NCBI RefSeq assembly: GCF_025460835.1
Contig: NZ_JAMXAY010000015.1
Span: forward strand, 1-64,000
Origin: Parapedobacter soli
Lineage (GTDB): Bacteria; Bacteroidota; Bacteroidia; Sphingobacteriales; Sphingobacteriaceae
DNA length: 64,000 nt
Reading direction: 5' to 3'
This document shows, piece by piece, positions 43,301 to 51,276 of the stretch (its first letter is position 1; each line of letters opens with the position of its first letter). Position numbers and translations under genes: made by a program. The notes beneath the pieces are model-generated. The model saw only the letters and a program-made list of their open reading frames with translations. It did not search any database and was not told where the DNA came from.

Positions 43301-44021
43301 GCAGCTACGGGTCGACATCCAGCCCGTATTGATCCACGGCAACGCCCATGCATTGCCCAAGAACGACAATATGCTCAAACCGGGGCCAATCACGATGAAG
43401 TTCCTGCAAAGAATAAAGCCCGACGATATCGCCTTCGGCACCACGTACACCGAGCGTACCAAGCAGATTTCCGCTTACTTCAGGCAGGAGTTCCGGGTGC
43501 TGCGCAACGAACGGGAGCCGGCGGGGTATTTCAGGAAGAAGCTGCTACTCAACTACGTGTACAAGCCGAAAGCCATCCAGCGGGAGGTAAAGGCCGTTTT
43601 CCGCCAGCGAAAAGACCATTATCATCAATTATTACGATTATTGCCACTCAAAGGTAATTTCCTGCACCTTGGGTGCGGTTACGGCGTATTGGATTTCCTG
43701 CTGGTGTATGACAGCGCCTTGCGGCACGTTACGGGCTGGGACGCCGATGCTGAACGTGTAGCTGTGGCTCAACATACGTTTACGGTAAATCGCTATCCGC
43801 TGCAATTTGTCAATGAGCTTCCCGGCTACGAAGGGCACAACGTGCTGATTGTATCTGCACAGGCTCCGGCCGATTGGCATACCGCGCAGCACCTCCCCGA
43901 GTGGGTGGTATTGGAAGATGCGCCCGCCGATGTGCCGGCCCTGCTGGCCGCACAAGGGTACACGCTGAGGCTGGAGGTAGCGGTAGCGGCATTGGCGGTA
44001 TATCGGAAATCCGGGCGGTAG
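40332..44021 (+). CDS. MMPL/RND exporter-PlsC acyltransferase-methyltransferase fusion
   Basis: About 1229 aa (numbering here from TTG 40308). Residues 19-865 are an RND/MMPL exporter: membrane segment at 22-42, periplasmic domain, a five-helix block at 278-418 with the relay GLTLDYSLHILTHYR, a second periplasmic domain and helices at 668-858 with FGLGVDYSIFVTKG. Residues about 885-1090 are a PlsC acyltransferase (NHTSILD at 908, FPEGTRS near 975). Residues 1110-1237 are a SAM methyltransferase-like domain (LHLGCGYGVLDF). It probably exports or assembles the aryl-polyene lipid. No ATG is near the N-terminus; TTG 40332 is preferred because the -7 box covers 40308. Confidence 0.88.
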   Translation: MASFFYSIYHYLKKHRTVFFITVPLVFVLLAYWASRVRFEEDITKLIPSSDSSATVTTILRSANFADKTVINITASDPADVDAIKAYADSFATAIGTAASPYIERLQVRLEDDQLTDLMALVEDNLPLFLDDGDYARIDSLLHPDSVAAIVDHTYRAIMAPQSFITAPALRQDPLGLIFMGLRKFQRLQSGEGIVLDDGYLITQGGSNLLAFITTAAGASETARNTEFIRILDGTIDSLNTIFAGRATAEYFGATAMAVANAQQIKHDIRNTLSIALVALVALFIYFYRRVTIPLIIILPAAFGSLLGIAVLYWLKGTISAISIGIGSVLLGLTLDYSLHILTHYRGTGDIKRLFESTTKPLLMCAIFTAVDFLCLLFLRSDVLKDLGVFAAVSVLGAALFSLMFIPQVYSPRREVTLRQNTFIDAVARYDFSRNPWVLGVGALLTVVSLFTFRQVGFNDDLSTLNYQPTALKQAEQRLDSLTRYAAKSVYLVAYGNTSEDALARNADLFQQLERLEKDGTILSFQSVGGMAAAPEQQQEKIERWNRFWSTDRKNQLVQQLENEGVRVGFKSTLFQPFFETLEQPFAPMDEADRQLLDTLFLAEFISHGPQLTTVTSIVKVADGQAQQLARSFTDDRLGILAIDRKHVQEKLLSNLEADFNNLFFIASVAMFVVTFLFFGSLELTLVTNVPIFLGWLVTLGLMGLLGVDFNAFNIIITTLIFGLGVDYSIFVTKGLLEQYTYGHDDMPAYKSGVVMSALATILCFGILIFAKHPAIRSISIIPLIGLLVVVLMSFSIQPYLFRLFISGPQARGNTPWRLVNFILTGLTFGYFFLGGMAVSILGRLLIAIVPVGKKKKFRVFHRALQLFFHNLMYRTPGIRMEIIGRDATTYRSPAIIIANHTSILDTPTMGLLHPMQVFMMNDRQLNSPFFGRAMRMVGAHPASGNRPEDLERLRKKIKQGYSVIVFPEGTRSRTTAIQRFHKGAFYLAEQLRVDIQPVLIHGNAHALPKNDNMLKPGPITMKFLQRIKPDDIAFGTTYTERTKQISAYFRQEFRVLRNEREPAGYFRKKLLLNYVYKPKAIQREVKAVFRQRKDHYHQLLRLLPLKGNFLHLGCGYGVLDFLLVYDSALRHVTGWDADAERVAVAQHTFTVNRYPLQFVNELPGYEGHNVLIVSAQAPADWHTAQHLPEWVVLEDAPADVPALLAAQGYTLRLEVAVAALAVYRKSGR

Positions 44022-44089
44022 CGCTCGTAGTGCTTTGAAGTACACCTGAAATTATGTATCATTGCGTAAAATCAAAGGGTGAAATTGGT

Positions 44090-44296
44090 ATGAGCGATAT
44101 TCAATTATTGACAGAAATTAGCTCCTTACCTGCCAACCTGAGACAGGAAGTTTTCGATTTTGTTGCTTTTCTGAAACATAAGAAGCAACAAAAAACCACG
44201 GTGAAAAAGCGTCAGTTTGGTTATGCAAAAGGCTATTTCGAAATGACAGACGACTTTGATAAACCTATCATCATCGGGACCCTTTCGACCGAATAA
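44090..44296 (+). pseudogene. DUF2281 antitoxin-like gene with a replaced 3' end
   Basis: 68 aa from ATG 44090; a longer frame from 44054 adds 12 unlikely residues. The N-terminal 60 residues match DUF2281 proteins (MSDIQLLTEISSLPANLRQEVFDFV...FGYAKGYFEMTDDFDKP), the antitoxin partners of PIN toxins. The family ending (about PLEDFKEYM) is gone; after DFDKP the frame runs into unrelated codons (IIIGTLSTE) that belong to a toxin remnant in another frame. A deletion probably joined the antitoxin gene to the end of its toxin gene near 44268-44275. Confidence 0.75.
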
Positions 44297-44382
44297 TTAT
44301 CGCCCAAGCGTTAACCGAAAACCTTACTATTGTCTCGAAAGACGAAAATTTCCCGAAGTATACAGACAATTTACTTTGGTAA
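44275..44382 (+). pseudogene. C-terminal remnant of a PIN-domain (VapC-type) toxin
   Basis: 35 codons in a different frame from the antitoxin encode RDPFDRIIIAQALTENLTIV...DENFPKYTDNLLW and then TAA. This is the typical end of PIN toxins paired with DUF2281 (DPFDRLLIAQA, ISKD, F, Y, LW). About 95 upstream codons, including the first catalytic Asp, are missing. Too short to be functional. Confidence 0.8.
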
Positions 44383-44417
44383 TTGAGGAACTTTAGTGGA
44401 GACGAGAGAAAATGAAA

Positions 44418-44449
44418 CTTGCGAAAAAAACGAACTTTGACTAAGTTTG
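44418..44449 (+). promoter_or_regulatory. Promoter of parC
   Basis: CTTG (44418-44421), 20 nt, TAAGTTTG (44442-44449), 35 nt before the ATG. It is a complete promoter with the same spacing as those at 59751 and 62378. Confidence 0.7.
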
Positions 44450-44484
44450 GTTCGCGAATAAGGAGATAACAGCGATACGATTTC

Positions 44485-47238
44485 ATGAGTGACGAGATGA
44501 CCCCCCTACCCCGCGACGGCGAGGGTAACGAGACAACAGATCAACAACAGGGCAGCAGCCACACCATACCTTTATCGGGATTATATGAAAACTGGTTCTT
44601 GGATTACGCATCATACGTTATCCTTGATAGGGCCGTGCCACATATCAACGATGGGTTCAAACCTGTGCAGCGGCGTATCCTGCATTCACTCAAGGAGATG
44701 GACGATGGACGTTTCAACAAGGCAGCCAATGTCATCGGCAACACCATGAAGTATCACCCCCACGGGGATGCTTCGATCGGCGACGCCATGGTCCAGATCG
44801 GTCAAAAAGACCTGCTTATCGACTGCCAGGGCAACTGGGGTGACCCCATCACAGGCGATTCGGCGGCCGCACCGCGCTACATCGAAGGGCGTCTCTCTAA
44901 ATTTGCTAACGATGTGGTCTTCAATCCCGATACCACCGAATGGCAGCTCAGCTACGACGGCCGTAACCGCGAGCCCGTAACGCTACCTGTCAAGTTCCCG
45001 CTGTTACTGGCTCAGGGTGCCGAAGGTATCGCCGTAGGATTGGCAACCAAGATCATGCCCCACAACTTCATCGAACTGATCGATGCTTCCATCGATGTGC
45101 TGCGCGGCGGGCGGCCCAACCTGCTCCCCGATTTCCCTACGGGTGGCCTGGCCGATTGCTCGGCGTACAACGAGGGGCAGCGCGGCGGCAAAATCCGCGT
45201 CCGCGCAAAAATTGAAGAGCGCGATAAAAAGACACTTGCCATTACCGAAATTCCATACGGAACCACTACGGGTGCACTTATCGACAGCATCGTCGCAGCA
45301 AACGACAAAGGCAAGATAAAAATCAAGAAAATCGAGGATAATACCGCGCAGCATGTGGAGATCATTGTCCATCTGGCTCCGGGTATTTCTCCCGATATGA
45401 CCATCGACGCACTGTATGCATTCACTTCATGTGAAGTGTCCATATCGCCTAATACATGTGTCATTAAGGACGATAAACCACACTTTTTGAGTGTGAATGA
45501 TATCCTTATCGCCAATACCAAGCAAACCAAGGGTCTCCTTAAGCAGGAACTCGAAATCCGTCTCAGGGAGCTACAGGAAAAGATATTTTTCAGTAGCCTG
45601 CTCAAGATCTTCATCCAGGAGGGGATGTACAAGCACCCGGAATACGAGCATTCTGGCGACTTTGATACCGTGGTGCAGGTGCTTACTAAATTATTCACGC
45701 CGTTTTTTGACCAACTTTACCGCGAGATACTGCCTGAGGACTACCGCAAGCTCATTGACAAGCCGATGAGCAGCATCACCCGCTTTGATGTAAAAAAAGC
45801 AGACGAGCAGCTGGCAGCCCTGGAAGAAGAAATCAAAAAGGTACGACACAACCTCCGTCACCTCACGGATTACGCCATCGCGTGGTTTGAGCGTCTAAAA
45901 AAGCAATACGGCAAAGGCCGTGAACGGAGAACCGAACTCCGTGCATTCGACCGGGTAGAGGCCGCGCAGGTCGCGCTCGCCAACGTAAAGCTATATGTCA
46001 ATCGCATAGATGGGTTCGTGGGAACAGGCCTCCGAAAAGACGAATATGTAGGCGATTGCTCCGACCTTGATGATGTTATCGTCTTCCGCAATGATGGTAA
46101 GTTCCTCGTCACTAAAGTTCAAGACAAGGTATTCGTAGGCAAAGATGTCATCCACGTGGCTGTGTTTAAAAAGGGTGACGACCGTACCGTTTATAACATG
46201 GTATACCGCGACGGGAAGACCGGCACTTCTTACGTGAAGCGCTTTTCGGTATTGGGTGTGACGCGCGATAGGGAATACGACCTGACTAAGGGCGAAAAAG
46301 GATCGCGCGTGCTTTACTTCACGGCCAACCCCAACGGTGAAGCGGAGGTGGTAGGTGTGCAGCTCAAACCGCAGTCGAAACTCCGCAAGCTGCAGTTCGA
46401 CATCGATTTTGCGGATATTGCCATCAAGGGCCGAAGCTCACAGGGTAACATCGTTACCAAATATCCAATCAAGAAAATCACGCTGAAAAGCAAGGGCATA
46501 TCTACCCTGGCCGGGCGCAAGGTATGGTTTGATGATGTACTCAAGCGGCTCAATGCCGACGGCCGTGGCCAGTATCTAGGCGAGTTCGACGGTGATGACA
46601 AGATCCTCACGGTGATGGCCGACGGCACCTACGAGCTCACCAGCTTCGACCTGAGTAACCACTTTGACGACAAGCTGCTCCGCATCGAGCAGTACAACCC
46701 CCAACGCGTATATAGCGTGGTGCACCGCGATGGGAAGTCGGGCATCTATTACGTGAAGCGCTTCGTGTTCGACGACCTCCCCATCGGCAAGCGTACGTCA
46801 ATTATCAATGATGAACCCGGGTCTAAACTCATCCTCATCACCAATGCCACCACCCCCGTTGTAGAAGTTACTATACTAAAAGGCAAGTCGCGCACACCTG
46901 AGACCGTGGAACAGAGCCTTCTGGACATCATCGACGTGAAAGGGATGAAAGCACAGGGTAACCGGTTGAGTTCGCACGATGTAACCAGGGTGACGCTACT
47001 CACCGCGGAGGAGCAGGCGACGGAAACGACCGCAGAGACCACTCCACCGGATGTAACGCCTCCCGTAGACGAACCCGAAGAGACACCCGAAACACCGGCA
47101 GCCGACGAAAAACCGGTTGAAAGAAAAACGCCGGAAAACGAACCGGAAGCATCCAAACCAAAGCCCAAGGTGGATTTTGAAATCACTAACCCCGATGATA
47201 TCCGTGTGGACGATAACGGGCAGATGGGATTGTTTTAA
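44485..47238 (+). CDS. parC: DNA topoisomerase IV subunit A (gyrase A-like)
   Basis: 917 aa type IIA topoisomerase subunit that cuts and rejoins DNA during decatenation. The N-terminal part has ASYVILDRAVPHINDGFKPVQRRIL, and the catalytic Tyr132 is in AAPRYIEGRLS. A coiled tower (about 430-500) and a C-terminal beta-pinwheel (about 510-830) with repeated F-D-D/K-x-x-x-G units follow. The last 80 residues are Pro/Glu/Thr-rich and end in NGQMGLF. The GyrA-box is not evident, supporting ParC over GyrA. parE is not adjacent. Confidence 0.92.
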   Translation: MSDEMTPLPRDGEGNETTDQQQGSSHTIPLSGLYENWFLDYASYVILDRAVPHINDGFKPVQRRILHSLKEMDDGRFNKAANVIGNTMKYHPHGDASIGDAMVQIGQKDLLIDCQGNWGDPITGDSAAAPRYIEGRLSKFANDVVFNPDTTEWQLSYDGRNREPVTLPVKFPLLLAQGAEGIAVGLATKIMPHNFIELIDASIDVLRGGRPNLLPDFPTGGLADCSAYNEGQRGGKIRVRAKIEERDKKTLAITEIPYGTTTGALIDSIVAANDKGKIKIKKIEDNTAQHVEIIVHLAPGISPDMTIDALYAFTSCEVSISPNTCVIKDDKPHFLSVNDILIANTKQTKGLLKQELEIRLRELQEKIFFSSLLKIFIQEGMYKHPEYEHSGDFDTVVQVLTKLFTPFFDQLYREILPEDYRKLIDKPMSSITRFDVKKADEQLAALEEEIKKVRHNLRHLTDYAIAWFERLKKQYGKGRERRTELRAFDRVEAAQVALANVKLYVNRIDGFVGTGLRKDEYVGDCSDLDDVIVFRNDGKFLVTKVQDKVFVGKDVIHVAVFKKGDDRTVYNMVYRDGKTGTSYVKRFSVLGVTRDREYDLTKGEKGSRVLYFTANPNGEAEVVGVQLKPQSKLRKLQFDIDFADIAIKGRSSQGNIVTKYPIKKITLKSKGISTLAGRKVWFDDVLKRLNADGRGQYLGEFDGDDKILTVMADGTYELTSFDLSNHFDDKLLRIEQYNPQRVYSVVHRDGKSGIYYVKRFVFDDLPIGKRTSIINDEPGSKLILITNATTPVVEVTILKGKSRTPETVEQSLLDIIDVKGMKAQGNRLSSHDVTRVTLLTAEEQATETTAETTPPDVTPPVDEPEETPETPAADEKPVERKTPENEPEASKPKPKVDFEITNPDDIRVDDNGQMGLF

Positions 47239-47267
47239 TAACTAGTTTATTATTTATTTTTTTCTAA

Positions 47268-47553
47268 AATTTCACTATCTCCACAGACGGCGTGCTCGTT
47301 ATCTCCGAATTTGCTGGTGCCTCCGTGGAACTACCCCACGCCATCCGCACCAACCCGTATGATGGCCAGAGCCTCAAAGACGGCCTGCAAAATGCTTTGG
47401 TGCTGGATGTCACCGAAAAGGAGACTCCGCATGCAGCGGCTGTTTGAAACGGTAAACCATTACGACGTGCAACGCTGGGGCAGGGACTTTCTTGAAGGGT
47501 TGAAAAAAGCGACGGCACACCGCGGTGCTAACGAGCTGGCAACGAACGAATGA
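47268..47553 (+). pseudogene. 3' remnant of trehalose-6-phosphate synthase (otsA-like), frameshifted
   Basis: From 47283 one frame reads TDGVLVISEFAGASVELPHAIRTNPYDGQSLKDGLQNAL, the nucleotide-sugar binding end of GT20 trehalose-6-phosphate synthases, and reaches TGA at 47447. The next frame continues with MQRLFETVNHYDVQRWGRDFLEGL, the expected following residues. Removing one base in the ACTCCG segment at about 47424-47429 would join them. The N-terminal 350 or so residues are absent. Its end overlaps the convergent lipoprotein gene by 26 bp. Confidence 0.8.
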
Positions 47554-48241
47554 AATCACGATCTTCTTGCGTGATGCCGTTTCCATCGGTAACATTCCAG
47601 ACAATGTATTGCAAATCGTGTTTCAACGACTGAAATTCCTCGTTTCCGAGGTGCTCGAAGTTAATCCGCTTGCCTTTCAGTAGTTGGATCAGTTCCACAA
47701 CAGGTGATGCATCCGACACGGGGCCAAAGGCATAACGGCTGTTACTGGAAGACCCGCTTTTGTGCTGATTGATGCAATAGAGATATATCAACGTCCTGCA
47801 GGTTTCACCCCCGGCCAGACTGATTTCGGTTTCCTGAATGAGCAGGCCGTTTTGGTCCTGCTCATCCATCGCACGAAAGGTGAGCCCCGCTGGGAGCACC
47901 AATAGCGTGTCCTTCTCCAAGTGGTTCACCAGTTCCAGCTGCACCAGCACAAATGCACCACTGCCTAAAGACCGGCAATAATCCTTTCCCGGCACAAGAA
48001 ACAGGTCGCCTTTCAGTCCGCCTTTTATTTCGATTTTTTCCGGAAAGGCAAAAGGCCTGCCCGTAAGTTCGCCCTCCGTTTCGCCCATGCCCGGAATATT
48101 TCCGGGTTCATAGTTCGTGCCTACTTCTTTTCCGTCGGAATCGCTCTTATCCGGATCGGCTGAGTCATCTTTGCTGCAGCTACTGAACGCCAGTGCCGTT
48201 GCAGCCATAAAAATAAGCAGCTGTTTGATATATGGTTTCAT
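47528..48241 (-). CDS. Lipoprotein of unknown function (operon gene 4)
   Basis: 237 aa with a lipoprotein signal (TALAFSSC, then SKDDSADPDKSDSDG). The mature part starts with a disordered acidic linker and continues with an Ig-like beta domain (FVLVQLELVNHLEKDTLLVLPAGLTFRAMDEQDQNG). A late cysteine pair, with SGSSSNSRYAFGPV, sits in a region predicted to bind a partner or ligand, though this is speculation. No named family. Last gene of the OmpA operon, 6 nt after the preceding gene. Confidence 0.7.
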   Translation of the reverse strand: MKPYIKQLLIFMAATALAFSSCSKDDSADPDKSDSDGKEVGTNYEPGNIPGMGETEGELTGRPFAFPEKIEIKGGLKGDLFLVPGKDYCRSLGSGAFVLVQLELVNHLEKDTLLVLPAGLTFRAMDEQDQNGLLIQETEISLAGGETCRTLIYLYCINQHKSGSSSNSRYAFGPVSDASPVVELIQLLKGKRINFEHLGNEEFQSLKHDLQYIVWNVTDGNGITQEDRDFIRSLPAR

Positions 48242-48247
48242 TTTTCC

Positions 48248-49048
48248 TTATTTTTCTATACTGGTTAATTCCGTGGTGCTGATCCCTGCCGCGCTCACCT
48301 CGGTGGTCCTGATGGTGCCAAGCCCTAATGCGATCCATGTGGTTACGTCAGATTCGAATTTATTGACGATGGTCTGCGGCCCTGCATTCGAAATTTTGTC
48401 GGTGATAACCATTTTGTTGTGCGAAGCACTATGGAATCGCAACCGCAGGCAGTCAAACTCACCCAGGCCAATCTTAATGCGCTCGGTCGTGTCCACGGTG
48501 ATGGCCGACCGCTCAACCTCATAGTCCTGAGTTATTTTGCTGTAATCATCTTCACCCACGCCGTGCCATTCGGCCACAATACCGGCGCTCGAAATAAGCT
48601 GATCTACCGGGTCGTGATGACGGATAACCGTGGGGATGGGCCGTTCGTTGTGGGTAAAAGATACGTTGAATTGTGTTTTCATTTGTTCCAGTACATCATA
48701 ATAGATTGCCGGCATGTTGGCGCCCAACGAGACGCTCTCTTCGGCATTGAACCGTCCATTATTATAGATGAAGATATTCCCGTCAAAAGCCAGTCGGGCT
48801 GAGCAGACCTTGTAACCTGCCGAATCTTTTACGTCGGTTACCTCCCACAGGTAGGTCGATCCCAATCCATCTCCTTCCGTAATCGTGTAGGTAAGTTTCA
48901 TGCCTTTTTGGCTCGCCATGTAGCCCATCATTTCGTCGACCGGAAGCTGCTCATCGGGCTTGGCCGGGTCCTTTTGGCAACCTTGCAGGGCCAATACGGC
49001 AGCAATAAATAGCAAAGGCCCTGTGCGCCTATTTCTATTTTTTTTCAT
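48248..49048 (-). CDS. Lipoprotein of unknown function (operon gene 3)
   Basis: 266 aa with the signal AAVLALQGC and predicted lipidated Cys near residue 24. The rest is beta-rich with segments such as MKLTYTITEGDGLGSTYLWEV and GLGEFDCLRLRFHS. It ends with a pattern (TTWIALGLGTIRT) seen in Bacteroidota outer-membrane proteins of the DUF3108/TapB-like type, but the match is too weak to name. Probably exposed at the outer membrane with its operon partners. Confidence 0.7.
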   Translation of the reverse strand: MKKNRNRRTGPLLFIAAVLALQGCQKDPAKPDEQLPVDEMMGYMASQKGMKLTYTITEGDGLGSTYLWEVTDVKDSAGYKVCSARLAFDGNIFIYNNGRFNAEESVSLGANMPAIYYDVLEQMKTQFNVSFTHNERPIPTVIRHHDPVDQLISSAGIVAEWHGVGEDDYSKITQDYEVERSAITVDTTERIKIGLGEFDCLRLRFHSASHNKMVITDKISNAGPQTIVNKFESDVTTWIALGLGTIRTTEVSAAGISTTELTSIEK

Positions 49049-49060
49049 AATATTGATGTG

Positions 49061-49849
49061 TTATTCGTGAAATTCCAACGACACCGTATTGTCATAGCCC
49101 CAACGGCTCTCCGGCTCAAAGCCGAAAGTCAACACTTCCTCAAAAATGCCTTCGGTTTCGAGATTCCGTAAGCGCAGCAGGTAATCGCCCATCTCATCGT
49201 GGTAAACCGCTATCGCTTTATAGCGCCCAATCGGAATCTCTTTGATTTCTACCGGGTCTTGCCACTTTACATCGCCATACGGGATGGTCAGCATTTCGCC
49301 GATGGTACCGTCAATCAGCGGGCCGTCGGGCTCGATAATCACCACGATGTTTTTGTTATCGGGAATTATGCTGCCTACCGCAGGACCGATGCGGATGCTC
49401 CCACCGTAATAGAAGAACTCATCTTCGGGTTTCTTACCGGTGAGTTTCCAGGTGAAGCTGCGCTCAGCTCCTTCCTCGTTAAAGCTGTCCGTTTTGTCGG
49501 GGTGAAGGTCCATCGTATACGTCTTCCCATGGTATTCTCTAGTTATGGTAGCATACGCCTTCCAGATGCCATAGGCGCCCGTTGGCATCTTAATGCTGTA
49601 GGTGCCGTCATCGCCAGTGGTTGCATTGATATAGGATGCATACAGCATCGTGTTATCCAGTAGTATTTTAGCGCCAGCAATTGGGTTGCCTTGGGAATCG
49701 GTCACCTTTCCGGTTGCATGGCCCTGCTTCGGCTTGCCCGCTTCCGGCGTTGGCTGCTCGTTCTTGCTGCAACCGGCCAGGCTTAAGAAAAGCACCCAAA
49801 GGCAAGTGACCGCTCCGCATGTTGCAAAAGATAAATGTGTCGTTTTCAT
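49061..49849 (-). CDS. Lipoprotein with carboxypeptidase-like regulatory domain (operon gene 2)
   Basis: 262 aa, signal LFLSLAGC with lipidated Cys27. Residues about 42-105 form a CarboxypepD_reg-like beta sandwich (GHATGKVTDSQGNPIAGAKILLDN...TTGDDGTYSIKMPTGAYGI), a fold that often presents or binds partners at the outer membrane. The C-terminal half is unassigned. It starts 7 nt after ompA and precedes gene 3 by 12 nt. Confidence 0.75.
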   Translation of the reverse strand: MKTTHLSFATCGAVTCLWVLFLSLAGCSKNEQPTPEAGKPKQGHATGKVTDSQGNPIAGAKILLDNTMLYASYINATTGDDGTYSIKMPTGAYGIWKAYATITREYHGKTYTMDLHPDKTDSFNEEGAERSFTWKLTGKKPEDEFFYYGGSIRIGPAVGSIIPDNKNIVVIIEPDGPLIDGTIGEMLTIPYGDVKWQDPVEIKEIPIGRYKAIAVYHDEMGDYLLRLRNLETEGIFEEVLTFGFEPESRWGYDNTVSLEFHE

Positions 49850-49856
49850 CAGTTGA

Positions 49857-51098
49857 TCATTTCTTTACAAACTCCACCCTTCGGTTATTGGCCTTCCCTT
49901 CTGCATTTTCGTTGGTGTCTATCGGTTGGGTCGCACCAAACCCTTTGGTAGTGAGCCGAGCATCGTGAATGCCCATTTCAACCAATTTGGCCTTAACGGC
50001 ATCTGCCCGCGCCTGCGAGAGTTTCAAGTTACCATCGGCTGTGCCATCACTGTCGGTGTGGCCAGCAATTTCAAACTGCAGGTCGGGGTGGTCATTCATC
50101 AACTTCACCACCTCATTCAGTGCTCCGGCAGATTGGGGCTTGAAGGTTGATTTGTTGACATCGAACAAAATGCCATGCGTTATAAATTTTCCATCGGTCA
50201 CCACTTTATTATATTTATCGTCGCCCCCGGCCGCCAACCGGACATTCCTGATTTTGAAGCCGTAGTTGCCGTCGGTCTGGAAAGCCAGTTTGGCTGCGCC
50301 TACCGGAAAATTATTCGTCGCGGCAACCCGAGCGCCACCGATATAAGCTTTGGCGATATTCTTACGCACATACAGCGCAATATGATGCCATGCGCCAATG
50401 GTGTTGAGTGCTTGCTTCACGCCATCGTTTACTACGGTAGACCCCGCACTGTTATCGCCCAGGGTTATCCGTTCATTGGAGTGCAGCAGGAATTGGGAAA
50501 GGCCATAGCCATCGTAATTCCCGTCGTCCGCCCCGTAAAACCGAATCCGGAAATCATTGACGCTTGCAAAGTAATCCGATCGCGGGTTTTCATACATCAT
50601 ATCAAACTCCAGGGTAAACTGCTCCGGCAGGTAGTTGTCGCTATCCATTAGCGGTGCCACCGTTACATATCCGCCCGCGTTGAAGTGAAGGAACTTTTCG
50701 CCCTCATAAGTCTGGATTTCAGCATTGCCCCTTTTTATAATAAATCGGGCAGGCAGTTCAGCGTCAGGTTCTTTGCTCAGGTCAGGTTCGAAAATAATTT
50801 TATCGCCGGGCACAAAGTCGTAGCTTTTGTAGTCTGTATGGGCACCGAGGCTCGCCACATCATCGCCATCCCCCGATTCCGTTGCGTTTTTTCCGCCACC
50901 GCCTTTTTTTTCAGCCCCCACTATTTCCTCCTTCGCCTTATCCATCACCTTATCGGTGGCATCGCCCGTTTCGCGCACTACCCTATTCTCCGCGCGGTTT
51001 TTGACTTCTTGCTTGATGCGTTTCAACAGCTGTCCGTGTGCGGCAGGTGCAACCATCAAATAGCCGCACACACTCATTAACATCACAATTGTCTTCAT
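49857..51098 (-). CDS. OmpA-family protein with laminin G-like domain
   Basis: 413 aa, with a signal peptide (MLMSVCGYLMVAPAAHG). Residues about 95-285 form a LamG/concanavalin-like sandwich (FTLEFDMMYENPRSDYFASVNDFRIRF...GAWHHIALYV). Residues about 305-413 are an OmpA C-terminal domain (FEIAGHTDSDGTADGNLKLSQARADAVKAKLVEMGI...NNRRVEFVKK) that binds peptidoglycan. There is no N-terminal beta-barrel, so it is a periplasmic or surface-tethered adaptor. First gene of the four-gene operon, divergent from the histidine kinase. Confidence 0.88.
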   Translation of the reverse strand: MKTIVMLMSVCGYLMVAPAAHGQLLKRIKQEVKNRAENRVVRETGDATDKVMDKAKEEIVGAEKKGGGGKNATESGDGDDVASLGAHTDYKSYDFVPGDKIIFEPDLSKEPDAELPARFIIKRGNAEIQTYEGEKFLHFNAGGYVTVAPLMDSDNYLPEQFTLEFDMMYENPRSDYFASVNDFRIRFYGADDGNYDGYGLSQFLLHSNERITLGDNSAGSTVVNDGVKQALNTIGAWHHIALYVRKNIAKAYIGGARVAATNNFPVGAAKLAFQTDGNYGFKIRNVRLAAGGDDKYNKVVTDGKFITHGILFDVNKSTFKPQSAGALNEVVKLMNDHPDLQFEIAGHTDSDGTADGNLKLSQARADAVKAKLVEMGIHDARLTTKGFGATQPIDTNENAEGKANNRRVEFVKK

Positions 51099-51276
51099 GG
51101 TATTCTTTTATTTTATAACTATGGTTCCATTTGCTCCACCAAAGGTCAGGCAAGCGCATGGCCTGTACAATCCTGAAAACGGGGATTTTAAATTCTCCCC
51201 CAAAAAGGGGATTTTTGCAGGAAGGCTTGCCGCACCTCAATTTTTTACCCACTTTTGGATGGTATAAATCGTCCGC

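Noticed and set aside
46749-47186. Ser/Val-rich 145-codon frame opposite the parC tail
   Set aside because: It is the complement of the low-complexity Pro/Glu/Thr tail, which creates a spurious open frame.
51160-51240. Possible RNA element in the kinase-OmpA gap (GGGGATTTT repeated around CCCCC)
   Set aside because: Short complementary pieces only; no conserved riboswitch core or stable long stem was recognised.
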